Below are positions 49,148 to 56,660 of a stretch of 64,000 nucleotides of DNA, in pieces. The first letter of the stretch is position 1; each line of letters starts with the position of its first letter. The stretch spans positions 62,001-126,000 of the forward strand of contig CANQPU010000004.1 in NCBI GenBank assembly GCA_947625815.1, read 5' to 3'. The notes under the pieces are model-generated. The model was given only the letters and a program-made list of their open reading frames with translations, had not been told where the DNA came from and made no database searches. This DNA is from an uncultured Oscillospiraceae bacterium. Its GTDB lineage: Bacteria > Bacillota > Clostridia > Oscillospirales > Oscillospiraceae. A program made the position numbers and the translations under genes.

Positions 49148-49918
49148 ATGCGGACGATCCGCCGGAAGCTCATCGCCCACGCCAAAACGGCCTTCGGCGT
49201 GGAGCCTGACCGGCCGTTTTCCACAGCCCCCGATTATGAGGTGCTTCGCCACCCGGATACGGGGAAGTGGTTTGCCCTTTTTATGGACGTTCCGCGCTCC
49301 CGGCTGGGCCTGCCCGGGGACGACAAGGTTGACATAATCAACCTGAAATGTGACCCGGTGCTGGCCGGATCGGTGAGGGACGGGGTGGGGATCCTGCCGG
49401 GATACCACATGAACCGCGCGGGCTGGATCAGCGTCCTGCTGGACGGGACCGTGCCCTACCGGGACATCCTGCCTCTGCTTGACGTGAGCTTTCAGCTCAC
49501 CCGCGGCGGGAGGGCCGGGCCTCTCCGCGGCGAAAAGGGCCGTTGGCTGGTGCCGGCCAACCCGGGGTATTACGATATCGACCGGGGCTTTGCCGGGAGC
49601 GGCGACGGCACGATCCTGTGGAAGCAGACCGGCCGTGTGCGCGTGGGAGACACGGTGTACATCTATGTCGCGGCGCCTGTTTCGGCCGTGCGCTATCGGT
49701 GCGAGGCCGTGGAGGTCAACCTGCCCCAGGCGTATGAGGACGAGAACGTCCGCTTCACCAGGGCCATGCGGCTGCGCCTCGTCAGGCGGTACGACGCCGT
49801 CCCCATCGGCCGCGATCTTTTGGAGAAGCACGGCGTCCGCGCCGTCCGGGGCTTTCGTTCCATGCCCAAAAGCCTTGAGGACGAGATCGGGGAGCTCTAC
49901 CGGACGCAGACGCAGTGA
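49148..49918 (+). CDS. MmcQ/YjbR-family protein with C-terminal PUA/EVE-like domain
   Basis: A 256-residue protein. The first 130 residues match the MmcQ/YjbR fold (FGVEPDRPFSTAPDYEVLRHPDTGKWFALFMDV then DIINLKCDP and LLDGTVPYRDI). The rest, YYDIDRGFAGSGDGTILWKQTGRVRVGDTVYIYVAAPVSAVRYRCEAVEV, looks like a PUA/EVE-type fold, and ends with a basic tail. ATG 49148 is six bases after GAGGTGA; GTG 49139 overlaps that site. The function of neither half is established; DNA or modified-nucleic-acid binding is an inference. Confidence 0.78.
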   Translation: MRTIRRKLIAHAKTAFGVEPDRPFSTAPDYEVLRHPDTGKWFALFMDVPRSRLGLPGDDKVDIINLKCDPVLAGSVRDGVGILPGYHMNRAGWISVLLDGTVPYRDILPLLDVSFQLTRGGRAGPLRGEKGRWLVPANPGYYDIDRGFAGSGDGTILWKQTGRVRVGDTVYIYVAAPVSAVRYRCEAVEVNLPQAYEDENVRFTRAMRLRLVRRYDAVPIGRDLLEKHGVRAVRGFRSMPKSLEDEIGELYRTQTQ

Positions 49919-49951
49919 TCGGGGCCTTGCGGGCCCTTGACGGGCCGGGCC

Positions 49952-51355
49952 TTATGTGTGGCTGCGCCGGACGCGGGGAAGAGACGCCCGCCGCCTTTCG
50001 GGCGTCCGGCCGGACTGATGGACGTAGAGCCGGCGGATGCACCAGACGCAGGCGGGGATGAGGAAGATATCCGCGGCGATCCAGGCGGAGGGGGAGGCGT
50101 AGCAGGCCGCCCCAAAGCCGTAGAGGGGGACAAGGAGCCGGCCCACCAGGGAGCGGGCGAGCATCTCAAAGACGCCAGCCAGAATGGCCAGGGGGCTGAA
50201 GCCCATGCCCTGAATGGAGAAACGGACGATATTCACCAGGGCCAGGGGGAAGAAGAAGGCGGTGTTCACGCGGATGAACAGACTGGCGCGGGCCACCAGC
50301 GCGGCCACCTCCGTCTCCTCCGGGTCAATGAACATCCTGACAAAGACCGGGGCCAGGAAGAACATGGCGGCAAAGGCCGCGGCGGAGTAGATGAGCCCCA
50401 GAAGCGAGCAGTCCCGGACACCCCGTCCCAGACGGTCCAGCTTCCCCGCGCCGGAATTCTGGCCGCAATAGGTGGCCATGGCGGAGCCCATGGCGTCGAA
50501 GGGGCAGGCCAGGAGCCCCGTGACCTTGGAGCCCGCGGTGACGGCGGCCACATAGAGGCTGCCCAGCCGGTTCACCGCCGACTGGAGGACGATGGATCCG
50601 ATGGCGGTGACGGAATACTGGAGCCCCATGGGCACCCCCATGGACAGCAGATCCAGACACAGCCGGGGCCGGAGGGAGAGCTCCTCCCGGCTCAGACGAA
50701 GGACGGGGAAGCGCCGCCGGACAAAGACGAGGCAGGCGATCCCCGAAACGCCTTGGGACACCACGGTGGCAATGGCCGCGCCCGCCACGCCCAGATGAAA
50801 GCAGAGGATGAGGACCAGGTCCAGGATGATGTTCAGGATCGAGGACAGCGCCAGAAAATAGACAGGCGTCCTGCTGTCGCCCAGGGACCGGATGACGCCC
50901 GCCAGCAGGTTGTAGAGATAGGTGGCGGGGATGCCCATGAAGATGACGAAGATATAGCGGTAGGAGTTGGAGAATATGTCCGCCGGGGTGTGCATGGCCG
51001 TGAGGATGCGGCGGCAGAGGATGCCGGTGGCCACGGTCATCACCGCGGCGAAGAGAATGGACAGCCAGACGGCGTTGGCCACATACCGGCGCATCTTGGC
51101 CTGATCCCCCGCGCCCGTCTGCTGGGCCACGGGGATGGCGAAGCCGTTGCACACGCCGCAGCAGAAGCCGATGACGAGGAAGCTGATGGAGCCTGTGGCG
51201 CCCACCGCCGCAAGGGCCTGGGAGCCCAGGAGCTTGCCGACGATCATGGCGTCCACCATATTGTACATCTGCTGAAAAAGCAGTCCGAAAAGGGTGGGAA
51301 CGGCGAAGCCCAGGATGAGCTTCATGGGACTGCCCACTGTCAGATCTCGGGTCAA
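49952..51355 (-). CDS. MATE-family multidrug efflux transporter
   Basis: A 467-residue polytopic protein of the MATE family, normally twelve helices, exporting cationic drugs with Na+ or H+. Typical stretches are DLTVGSPMKLILGFAVPTLFGLLFQQMYNMVDAMIVGKLLG at the N terminus and a homologous half starting SREELSLRPRLCLDLLSMGVPMGLQYSVTAIGSIVLQ. The start is TTG 51355, eight bases after GGGAGG. The last about 30 residues are basic (RTPERRRASLPRVRRSHT). A consensus promoter and a leader hairpin lie upstream. Confidence 0.94.
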   Translation of the reverse strand: MTRDLTVGSPMKLILGFAVPTLFGLLFQQMYNMVDAMIVGKLLGSQALAAVGATGSISFLVIGFCCGVCNGFAIPVAQQTGAGDQAKMRRYVANAVWLSILFAAVMTVATGILCRRILTAMHTPADIFSNSYRYIFVIFMGIPATYLYNLLAGVIRSLGDSRTPVYFLALSSILNIILDLVLILCFHLGVAGAAIATVVSQGVSGIACLVFVRRRFPVLRLSREELSLRPRLCLDLLSMGVPMGLQYSVTAIGSIVLQSAVNRLGSLYVAAVTAGSKVTGLLACPFDAMGSAMATYCGQNSGAGKLDRLGRGVRDCSLLGLIYSAAAFAAMFFLAPVFVRMFIDPEETEVAALVARASLFIRVNTAFFFPLALVNIVRFSIQGMGFSPLAILAGVFEMLARSLVGRLLVPLYGFGAACYASPSAWIAADIFLIPACVWCIRRLYVHQSGRTPERRRASLPRVRRSHT

Positions 51356-51398
51356 GGAAAAGACCTCCCGGAAACAGGATTAAGGTGACGGTAGTCGA

Positions 51399-51420
51399 AC
51401 CCGCGTCACTCCACGCGGGT
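51399..51420 (-). promoter_or_regulatory. Leader hairpin before the MATE gene
   Basis: ACCCGCGT (51399-51406) and ACGCGGGT (51413-51420) lie between the promoter and the ribosome binding site. It has no T-run, so it could affect translation or mRNA life rather than termination. Confidence 0.5.
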
Positions 51421-51440
51421 CCTCCCGCGAACCGGCCATA

Positions 51441-51469
51441 TTATAGCGCCGGGAGCCCCGATTTCCAAC
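51441..51469 (-). promoter_or_regulatory. Promoter of the MATE gene
   Basis: Minus strand TTGGAA (51469-51464), 17-bp spacer, TATAAT (51446-51441). Confidence 0.65.
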
Positions 51470-51555
51470 CTCTATTTTGCATGAAGTTAAGGCGGCCGGA
51501 AACGGATTTCTTGTCGGTTGAACGAATCCCGCGCCGGCCTTTCGGAAACGCAGCA

Positions 51556-51587
51556 TAAAAATTCAGCGGGGACAATGTCCCCGCTGA
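51556..51587 (-). terminator. Terminator of the transglutaminase-like gene
   Basis: TCAGCGGGGAC (51563-51573) and GTCCCCGCTGA (51577-51587); on the minus strand followed by ATTTTTA. Confidence 0.8.
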
Positions 51588-51597
51588 GATCTCCACC

Positions 51598-51622
51598 GCC
51601 CCGCGAATGCGGGGCTTTTTTT
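51598..51622 (+). terminator. Plus-strand terminator with no plus-strand gene before it
   Basis: GCCCCGC (51598-51604), loop GAAT, GCGGGGC (51609-51615), then TTTTTTT. The nearest upstream plus-strand CDS ends at 49918. The 309-bp gap 51356-51664 holds only this, the minus terminator, and the MATE leader and promoter. Confidence 0.8.
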
Positions 51623-51664
51623 ATGTTTTAACTGTCGGATCTTGCGCCCGGGGCCGTTTCGCGC

Positions 51665-52951
51665 CTATCGCCTGAGGACGGTGGAGCCGTAGTCCACCGC
51701 GTCCTGAAGGGAGGTCTCCGAGCGGTCCGGGTAGAGGGAGGCGTCAAAGCGGTGGGAGCCGGAGTGGGTGGAGGAGTATGCCTCCAGCTCCGCGTCCGTC
51801 AGGAGGAAGAAGTTGTCCCGCCCGCCGGCGCGGGGCGTGGCGTCAAAATGATACCAGCCGCCGTTGATGTACACCAGGTTCCAGTGGTTCCCGGAGGTCC
51901 CGGTGATATCCACGTTCTCGATCCCCGCGGCGGTGAGAAGCGCCCTGCACGCGGAGGCGTGGACAAAGCTGTCGCCGACTCCGGCGGCGAACGCCTGATA
52001 AGCCGCGCCGCTCCAGGTGCTTTTGTGGGAATCCTCCTCAAATGCCACGGTGTATTTGACGTAGCGGTAGATGGCGTAGGCCTTGTCCATATCGTCCATG
52101 GAGTCGTTGACGATTCCCTCCAGCGCCTTCTCGGCGAAGCCCATGACGATCCGGGGATCCACATAGCCGACGGGGCGCTCCAGGATGGTGACGTTCACGG
52201 TGATCCGGGACTCGTTCCCCGCGGCGTCCCTGGCGATATAGGTGAGGGCATAGACGCCGGGGCTGTCGGGATCCACACCGGAGTCATCCACCTCCAGCGT
52301 GGGGGAGGGGTCCTCGTCGTCGGTGACGGAGACGCCGGTGGTGAGATCCAGGCTGTCCATGGCGTAGCCCTCCAGATCCCGGGCCCCGTGGATCTGGGGC
52401 GGGACGCTGTCCAGCAGGACGGTGAGCGTGGCGGTGAGGCGCGTCTCATTCCCGGAGGTGTCCGTCAGGATGAGCCCCACGGTCTGATCGCCGCCCGCGG
52501 TCAGATCCGGGACCCCGTCAAAGACGACGGTCACAGGCGTCACGTCGCGCACGTCGGTGACGAATTCCTCCGGGGAGGGCGCCCGGCCGCGGCCCACGGT
52601 GACGTGTACCGGTGAGGCCGTGGGGGCAGCGGTGTCCCGGATGATCAGGCTGCAGTCATAGGTCTTGCCGTCCCGGAGGATATCGATGGCGTAGATACCG
52701 GGCCGGGACGTGTCGATGGAGTAGACGTCCGTGAGGAAGCGGCCCTCCTCCGGGTGGCGCTCCATGAAGAGGTCCATGGTGATGACGCCGCCCGCCTCCA
52801 GCACGGCGGAGTCCGACACGGCGGGGTTGAGCCACACGGCCAGGGCGGCCAGGATGGCGATGAGGACCGCCAGGACGCCAAGGACGATGGGAGCGGCGCC
52901 GATCCTGATCCGGCGCGGGGTTTTATCGAAGGAGGGAGAGCTTTCTCCCAT
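51665..52951 (-). CDS. Membrane-anchored transglutaminase-like protein with Ig-like/cadherin-like repeats
   Basis: A 428-residue protein with a signal-anchor helix (residues 19-42) and an outside-facing remainder. Residues about 45-260 hold repeated bacterial Ig-like modules (e.g. TDTSGNETRLTATLTV and ARDAAGNESRITVNVT). The C-terminal domain is transglutaminase/protease-like, with a catalytic triad likely C335 (HASACRALLTAAGI), H356 (GNHWNLVYINGGWYHFD) and D370. Start ATG 52951 follows AGAGGTGA; an upstream ATG at 53005 lacks a site. Probably acts on cell-wall or surface proteins; the reaction is not known. Confidence 0.87.
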   Translation of the reverse strand: MGESSPSFDKTPRRIRIGAAPIVLGVLAVLIAILAALAVWLNPAVSDSAVLEAGGVITMDLFMERHPEEGRFLTDVYSIDTSRPGIYAIDILRDGKTYDCSLIIRDTAAPTASPVHVTVGRGRAPSPEEFVTDVRDVTPVTVVFDGVPDLTAGGDQTVGLILTDTSGNETRLTATLTVLLDSVPPQIHGARDLEGYAMDSLDLTTGVSVTDDEDPSPTLEVDDSGVDPDSPGVYALTYIARDAAGNESRITVNVTILERPVGYVDPRIVMGFAEKALEGIVNDSMDDMDKAYAIYRYVKYTVAFEEDSHKSTWSGAAYQAFAAGVGDSFVHASACRALLTAAGIENVDITGTSGNHWNLVYINGGWYHFDATPRAGGRDNFFLLTDAELEAYSSTHSGSHRFDASLYPDRSETSLQDAVDYGSTVLRR

Positions 52952-53148
52952 ACTATCACCTCTGAGAGACGGGCCTCCGGCCCGACGGGATCTGTCAGTG
53001 ATCATTTATTTTACCACCAACGCCCGCCGATGGCAAGAGGTCCGGCGCAAAATTAAAAATCACCCCTCAAAACGGGAAAAATGACTTTCCTTTTTTTCCA
53101 ATAGGGGATATAATCAAGGCAACGACTGTTTTGAAAGGCGGGATCGAC

Positions 53149-55563
53149 GTGGACGGCCTTTATGAATACGAGAGAGAACACCTGAACGAGCTCCGGGAGC
53201 TGGCGCCGGGGTGCGCGGTGCTTTTGAAAAAGCGGGGGGATTTCCCCCTCGCCGAGCCGGGCCCCATTGCCCTTTACGGCGCCGGGGCGAGGCGCACCTT
53301 CAAGGGCGGCACCGGGTCCGGGGACGTGAATTCCCGCTTTTATGTGACGGTGGAGCAGGGCCTGGAGGAGGCGGGCTTCACCGTGACCACCAAGGCGTGG
53401 CTGGAGGAATATGACCGCGTCCACGACAACGCCCATGAGAGGTTCGTGGAGGAGATCAGGGCCAGGGCCCGCCGCCTCCACCGTCTGGCCATGGTGGAGG
53501 GCATGGGCGCCGCCATGGCCTCGCCCGACCACGAGCTCCCCACGGACGGGGAGGGGGACACGGCCCTCTATGTCCTGGCCCGCGTCTCCGGCGAGGGGTG
53601 CGACAGGACGGCCGGGTGCGGAGACTACCGGCTCACCGGGGCGGAGATCCGGGACATCCTGGCCGCCAATGAGCGGTATGAGCACTTTATGCTGGTGCTG
53701 AATGTGGGCGGCCCGGTGGACCTGACCCCCGTCCTCGGGGTGGACAACATCCTGCTCCTCTCCCAGCTGGGGGCCGTTACCGGGTGGGCGCTGGCGGATA
53801 TGATCCTGGGAAAGGCCGTCCCCTCCGGGAAGCTGGCCTCCACCTGGGCCGCGGTCGAGGACCTTCCGAAGCTCGGGGACTTCGCCGCCCCCGATATCAC
53901 CCGCTACCGCGAGGGGATCTACGTGGGCTACCGCTACTATGACGCCGCCGGCGTCAGGCCCCTTTTCCCCTTCGGCTTCGGCCTGGGCTACACGGACTTC
54001 TCCCTGGGCTCGGCGCGGGTCAGCTGCTCCGGCGGCCGGGTGACGGTCTCCGTCCCCGTGTTCAACCGCGGGGGCTGGCCTGGCCGGGAGACGGTCCAGG
54101 TCTATCTCTCCGCACCCTGGGGCGAGCTGGACAAGCCCGTGCGGGACCTGGCCGGATACAATAAGTCACGGCTTCTCTCCCCCGGAGAGGCCCAGCGCGT
54201 GGAGGTGAGCTTCGACCTTACGGATATGGCCTCCTACCATGAGAAGAGGTCCGCCTTTGTCCTGGAAAAGGGCGCGTACATAGTGAGCGTAGGCACGGAC
54301 AGCGCCGGCGCTGTCCCCGCGGCGGTGATCGACCTTCCCGAAACGGTCCCGGTCCGCGTGACCGGGGACGTGGGGGGCGATACGGACTTTGAGGACTGGC
54401 GTCCCAAAAGACCCGGGGAGAGACAGATCCCGCCGGATCTGCCCCGGTTCACCCTGACCGCCGGGGATCTGGCCGGACGGGTGCCCCCCGCGCCGGCGCG
54501 GCCGACGGACAAGTCGGTGAGCCGGGCCATGAGGCTGACGGACGACGAGCTGATCTCCATGTGCATGGGCAGCTTTGAGGAAAACGCCGGCCTTTCCGGC
54601 ATCATCGGCAGCTCCGGCTCCGCCGTGGCCGGCGCGGCGGGGGAGACCTGCCCGCGCTGCCCGGATATCCCCCGGCTCGTCATGGCCGACGGTCCCGCCG
54701 GTCTGCGGCTGGCAAAATACTATACAAAGGACGGGGACACCGCCCGTCCCCTGGAGAGCACCGTGCCCGCGGACATGGCGCGCTTCATGGGCCGCAGCAT
54801 GAAGCTCCTGCTGAAGCTCGCCCACAAGAAAAGCCCCGGTCCCGTCTTTGACCAGTACTGCTCCGCCGTCCCCATCGGGACGGCCCTGGCCCAGAGCTTC
54901 GACCGGGAGCTGGCGGAGCGCGTGGGCGCGCTCATCGGGGAGGAGATGGAGCGCTTTGGCGTCCACCTCTGGCTGGCCCCGGCGCTCAATATCCACCGGT
55001 CGCCCCTGTGCGGCAGGAACTTTGAGTATTACTCCGAGGACCCGCTCGTCTCCGGCCTCACCGCCGCCGCCGTCACGAAGGGCGTCCAGTCCCGGCCCGG
55101 CCGGGGCGTCACGGTGAAGCACTTTTGCTGCAACAATCAGGAGACGAACCGCTATATCTCCAACAGCATGGTGAGCCGGCGCGCCCTGCGGGAGATCTAC
55201 CTCAGGGGATTTGAGCTGTGCGTACGTCTGGCCGACCCCGCGGCCCTGATGACGTCCTACAACCTGCTGAACGGCGTCCACACCTCCGAGCGGGAGGACC
55301 TGAGCGAGGGGCTCCTGCGGGGGGAGTGGGGCTGGAAGGGCCTCATCATGACCGACTGGGTGGTGGCCGGCGCCGCCGGAAAGGGCCGGTATCGCCCGGC
55401 CCGTGCCGCGTCCGCCATCGCCGCGGGGAACCTCTTTATGCCCGGGTCTGCCGCGGACTGGAGATCCGCCCGCAAGGCGCTGGAGGACGGGGTGCTCCCG
55501 GGCCGCAAGGCGAGGCTCACCGCGGCCTGGGTACTGGATACCGTGGCCCGACTGCGGGGGTAA
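53149..55563 (+). CDS. Glycoside hydrolase family 3 with circularly permuted domains
   Basis: An 804-residue cytoplasmic enzyme (no signal peptide). The usual GH3 order is barrel first; here the alpha/beta sandwich domain comes first (residues about 1-270), then a fibronectin-III-like domain (about 290-400, FGFGLGYTDFSLGSARVS), and the catalytic TIM barrel last (about 460-804). The nucleophile is the Asp in LIMTDWVVAG (about 734); VKHFCCNNQETNR and ALNIHRSPLCGRNFEYYSEDP bind substrate. Beta-glucosidase or related activity is likely. GTG 53149 follows AAAGGCGGGA. A TATAAT at 53109-53114 could be its -10, but no clear -35 was found. Confidence 0.9.
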   Translation: MDGLYEYEREHLNELRELAPGCAVLLKKRGDFPLAEPGPIALYGAGARRTFKGGTGSGDVNSRFYVTVEQGLEEAGFTVTTKAWLEEYDRVHDNAHERFVEEIRARARRLHRLAMVEGMGAAMASPDHELPTDGEGDTALYVLARVSGEGCDRTAGCGDYRLTGAEIRDILAANERYEHFMLVLNVGGPVDLTPVLGVDNILLLSQLGAVTGWALADMILGKAVPSGKLASTWAAVEDLPKLGDFAAPDITRYREGIYVGYRYYDAAGVRPLFPFGFGLGYTDFSLGSARVSCSGGRVTVSVPVFNRGGWPGRETVQVYLSAPWGELDKPVRDLAGYNKSRLLSPGEAQRVEVSFDLTDMASYHEKRSAFVLEKGAYIVSVGTDSAGAVPAAVIDLPETVPVRVTGDVGGDTDFEDWRPKRPGERQIPPDLPRFTLTAGDLAGRVPPAPARPTDKSVSRAMRLTDDELISMCMGSFEENAGLSGIIGSSGSAVAGAAGETCPRCPDIPRLVMADGPAGLRLAKYYTKDGDTARPLESTVPADMARFMGRSMKLLLKLAHKKSPGPVFDQYCSAVPIGTALAQSFDRELAERVGALIGEEMERFGVHLWLAPALNIHRSPLCGRNFEYYSEDPLVSGLTAAAVTKGVQSRPGRGVTVKHFCCNNQETNRYISNSMVSRRALREIYLRGFELCVRLADPAALMTSYNLLNGVHTSEREDLSEGLLRGEWGWKGLIMTDWVVAGAAGKGRYRPARAASAIAAGNLFMPGSAADWRSARKALEDGVLPGRKARLTAAWVLDTVARLRG

Positions 55564-55650
55564 GGCCGGGGATAAAGCCGGGGTAAGGCCTGGGTAAGGC
55601 CGGGGGTATGGCCTGGGTAAGGCCTGGGTAAGGCCTGGGTAAGGCCGGTG
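55560..55650. repeat. Tandem 11-bp repeat after the GH3 gene
   Basis: About nine imperfect copies of GGTAAGGCCTG, with GGTAAGGCCGG and longer variants, beginning at the stop codon of the GH3 gene. The region to 55734 has no gene. Confidence 0.85.
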
Positions 55651-55734
55651 TATATGGCCATTGTGGCCTTTTGCTTCTCCATGACCGTCGGGGTCGTGAT
55701 GTGACTGAGACATATTTTTTGAGGAGGTTGACCT

Positions 55735-56247
55735 GTGGAATTCAGCGATGTGGTGAAAAACCGGTATTCCTGCAAAAAATTCGGCCCGGAGCCGCTGACG
55801 GAGAGGGAGCTTTCTGAGATCCTGAACGCCGGGAGGCTGGCGCCCACGGCCAAAAATCTTCAGGAGCAGCATGTGTATGTGGTGCGCTCCGCCCAGGGGC
55901 TTGCCGGGATCGACGCCCTGACCCCGTGCCGCTACGGGGCGCCGGTGGTGCTGGCCGTCACGTATGACCGGGAGAACGTGTATACCTACCCCGGCGGGAA
56001 GCATCACTCCGGCGTGGAGGACGCCGTCCTCGCGGCCGCCCACATGATGCTCGCCGCCTGCAATGCCGGCGTGGACAGCTGCTGGCTCAACCGCTTCGAC
56101 CCGGAGAAGGCAAAAAAGGTCCTTGGCCTGCCGGAGAACGAGGAGGTCGTCATGCTCCTGGACCTGGGACACGCCGCGCCGGGCGCCGGGCCCCTGCCGA
56201 ATCACGAAAACCGCCGGGAGCTCTCCGAGACGGTGACCTTCCTGTGA
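55735..56247 (+). CDS. Nitroreductase-family flavoprotein
   Basis: A 170-residue FMN protein of the nitroreductase fold. VVKNRYSCKKFGPEPLTERELSEILNAGRLAPTAKNLQEQHVYVV is the family N terminus and LAAAHMMLAACNAGVDSCW the central helix region. It is on the short side for the family. GTG 55735 has GGAGG about nine bases upstream. A nitro or quinone reductase role is likely, the substrate is unknown. Confidence 0.9.
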   Translation: MEFSDVVKNRYSCKKFGPEPLTERELSEILNAGRLAPTAKNLQEQHVYVVRSAQGLAGIDALTPCRYGAPVVLAVTYDRENVYTYPGGKHHSGVEDAVLAAAHMMLAACNAGVDSCWLNRFDPEKAKKVLGLPENEEVVMLLDLGHAAPGAGPLPNHENRRELSETVTFL

Positions 56248-56317
56248 GCTCCGGCCGCGCGGGCTGTCGGCGACAGGCACGGGCGTTCACTTTTTCACAT
56301 AAAATCAAAAAAGACTA

Positions 56318-56346
56318 TTGACAGGTCACGGTATCCGTGCTACAAT
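56318..56346 (+). promoter_or_regulatory. metY-cysK promoter
   Basis: TTGACA (56318-56323), 17-bp spacer, TACAAT (56341-56346). The probable start site falls within the palindrome at 56355-56371. Confidence 0.82.
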
Positions 56347-56354
56347 CCCATCAA

Positions 56355-56371
56355 CCTACCAAATTGGTAGG
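56355..56371. promoter_or_regulatory. Rrf2-type operator candidate for metY-cysK
   Basis: CCTACCAAATTGGTAGG, a perfect odd palindrome of two 8-base arms around a central A, placed over the transcription start. Its CCTAC...GTAGG arms and 17-bp length resemble sites of Rrf2-family regulators (IscR/CymR group); an Rrf2 gene lies 2.6 kb away beside cysK. Confidence 0.7.
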
Positions 56372-56393
56372 AAATAAGAAGGGAGCGCGGCCC

Positions 56394-56660
56394 ATGACCT
56401 TTTTCCTCGAGCCTCAGCTGCGGGCGAATTTCCGATGCGGACGAATGTGTACCCCGGACTTTTTCAGGACCTTTGGGAAAAAATCCGAATATAAGAAGAG
56501 AGGTACATATATATGTCAGCGTATAAATTCGAGACCCTTCAGCTCCATGTGGGACAGGAGCAGGCCGATCCCGCCACCGATTCCCGGGCGGTGCCCATCT
56601 ACCAGACCACCAGCTACGTTTTCCATAACTGCCAGCACGCCGCCGACCGCTTCGGCCTAA
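56394..56660 (+). CDS. Putative leader peptide ORF upstream of and overlapping metY
   Basis: An 89-codon ORF with GGGAG seven bases before its ATG. It begins MTFFLEPQLRANFRCGRMCT and overlaps the metY start in another frame. Cysteine codons are at positions 15, 19 and 41. Its location in the leader of a sulfur-amino-acid operon suggests a translated control ORF; only the first third looks non-random, since the part past 56513 is a frame shadow of metY. Not a confirmed gene. Confidence 0.4.
   Translation: MTFFLEPQLRANFRCGRMCTPDFFRTFGKKSEYKKRGTYICQRINSRPFSSMWDRSRPIPPPIPGRCPSTRPPATFSITASTPPTASA

Noticed and set aside
51380-51440. A tRNA-like look of GTAGTCGAACCCGCG upstream of the MATE gene
   Set aside because: No acceptor stem, anticodon arm or full T-arm could be built; it is explained by the leader hairpin ACCCGCGT/ACGCGGGT.
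56248-56512. A SAM or cobalamin riboswitch before metY
   Set aside because: None of the conserved core sequences of SAM-I/S-box or cobalamin elements were found; the leader instead has a palindromic operator and an upstream ORF.
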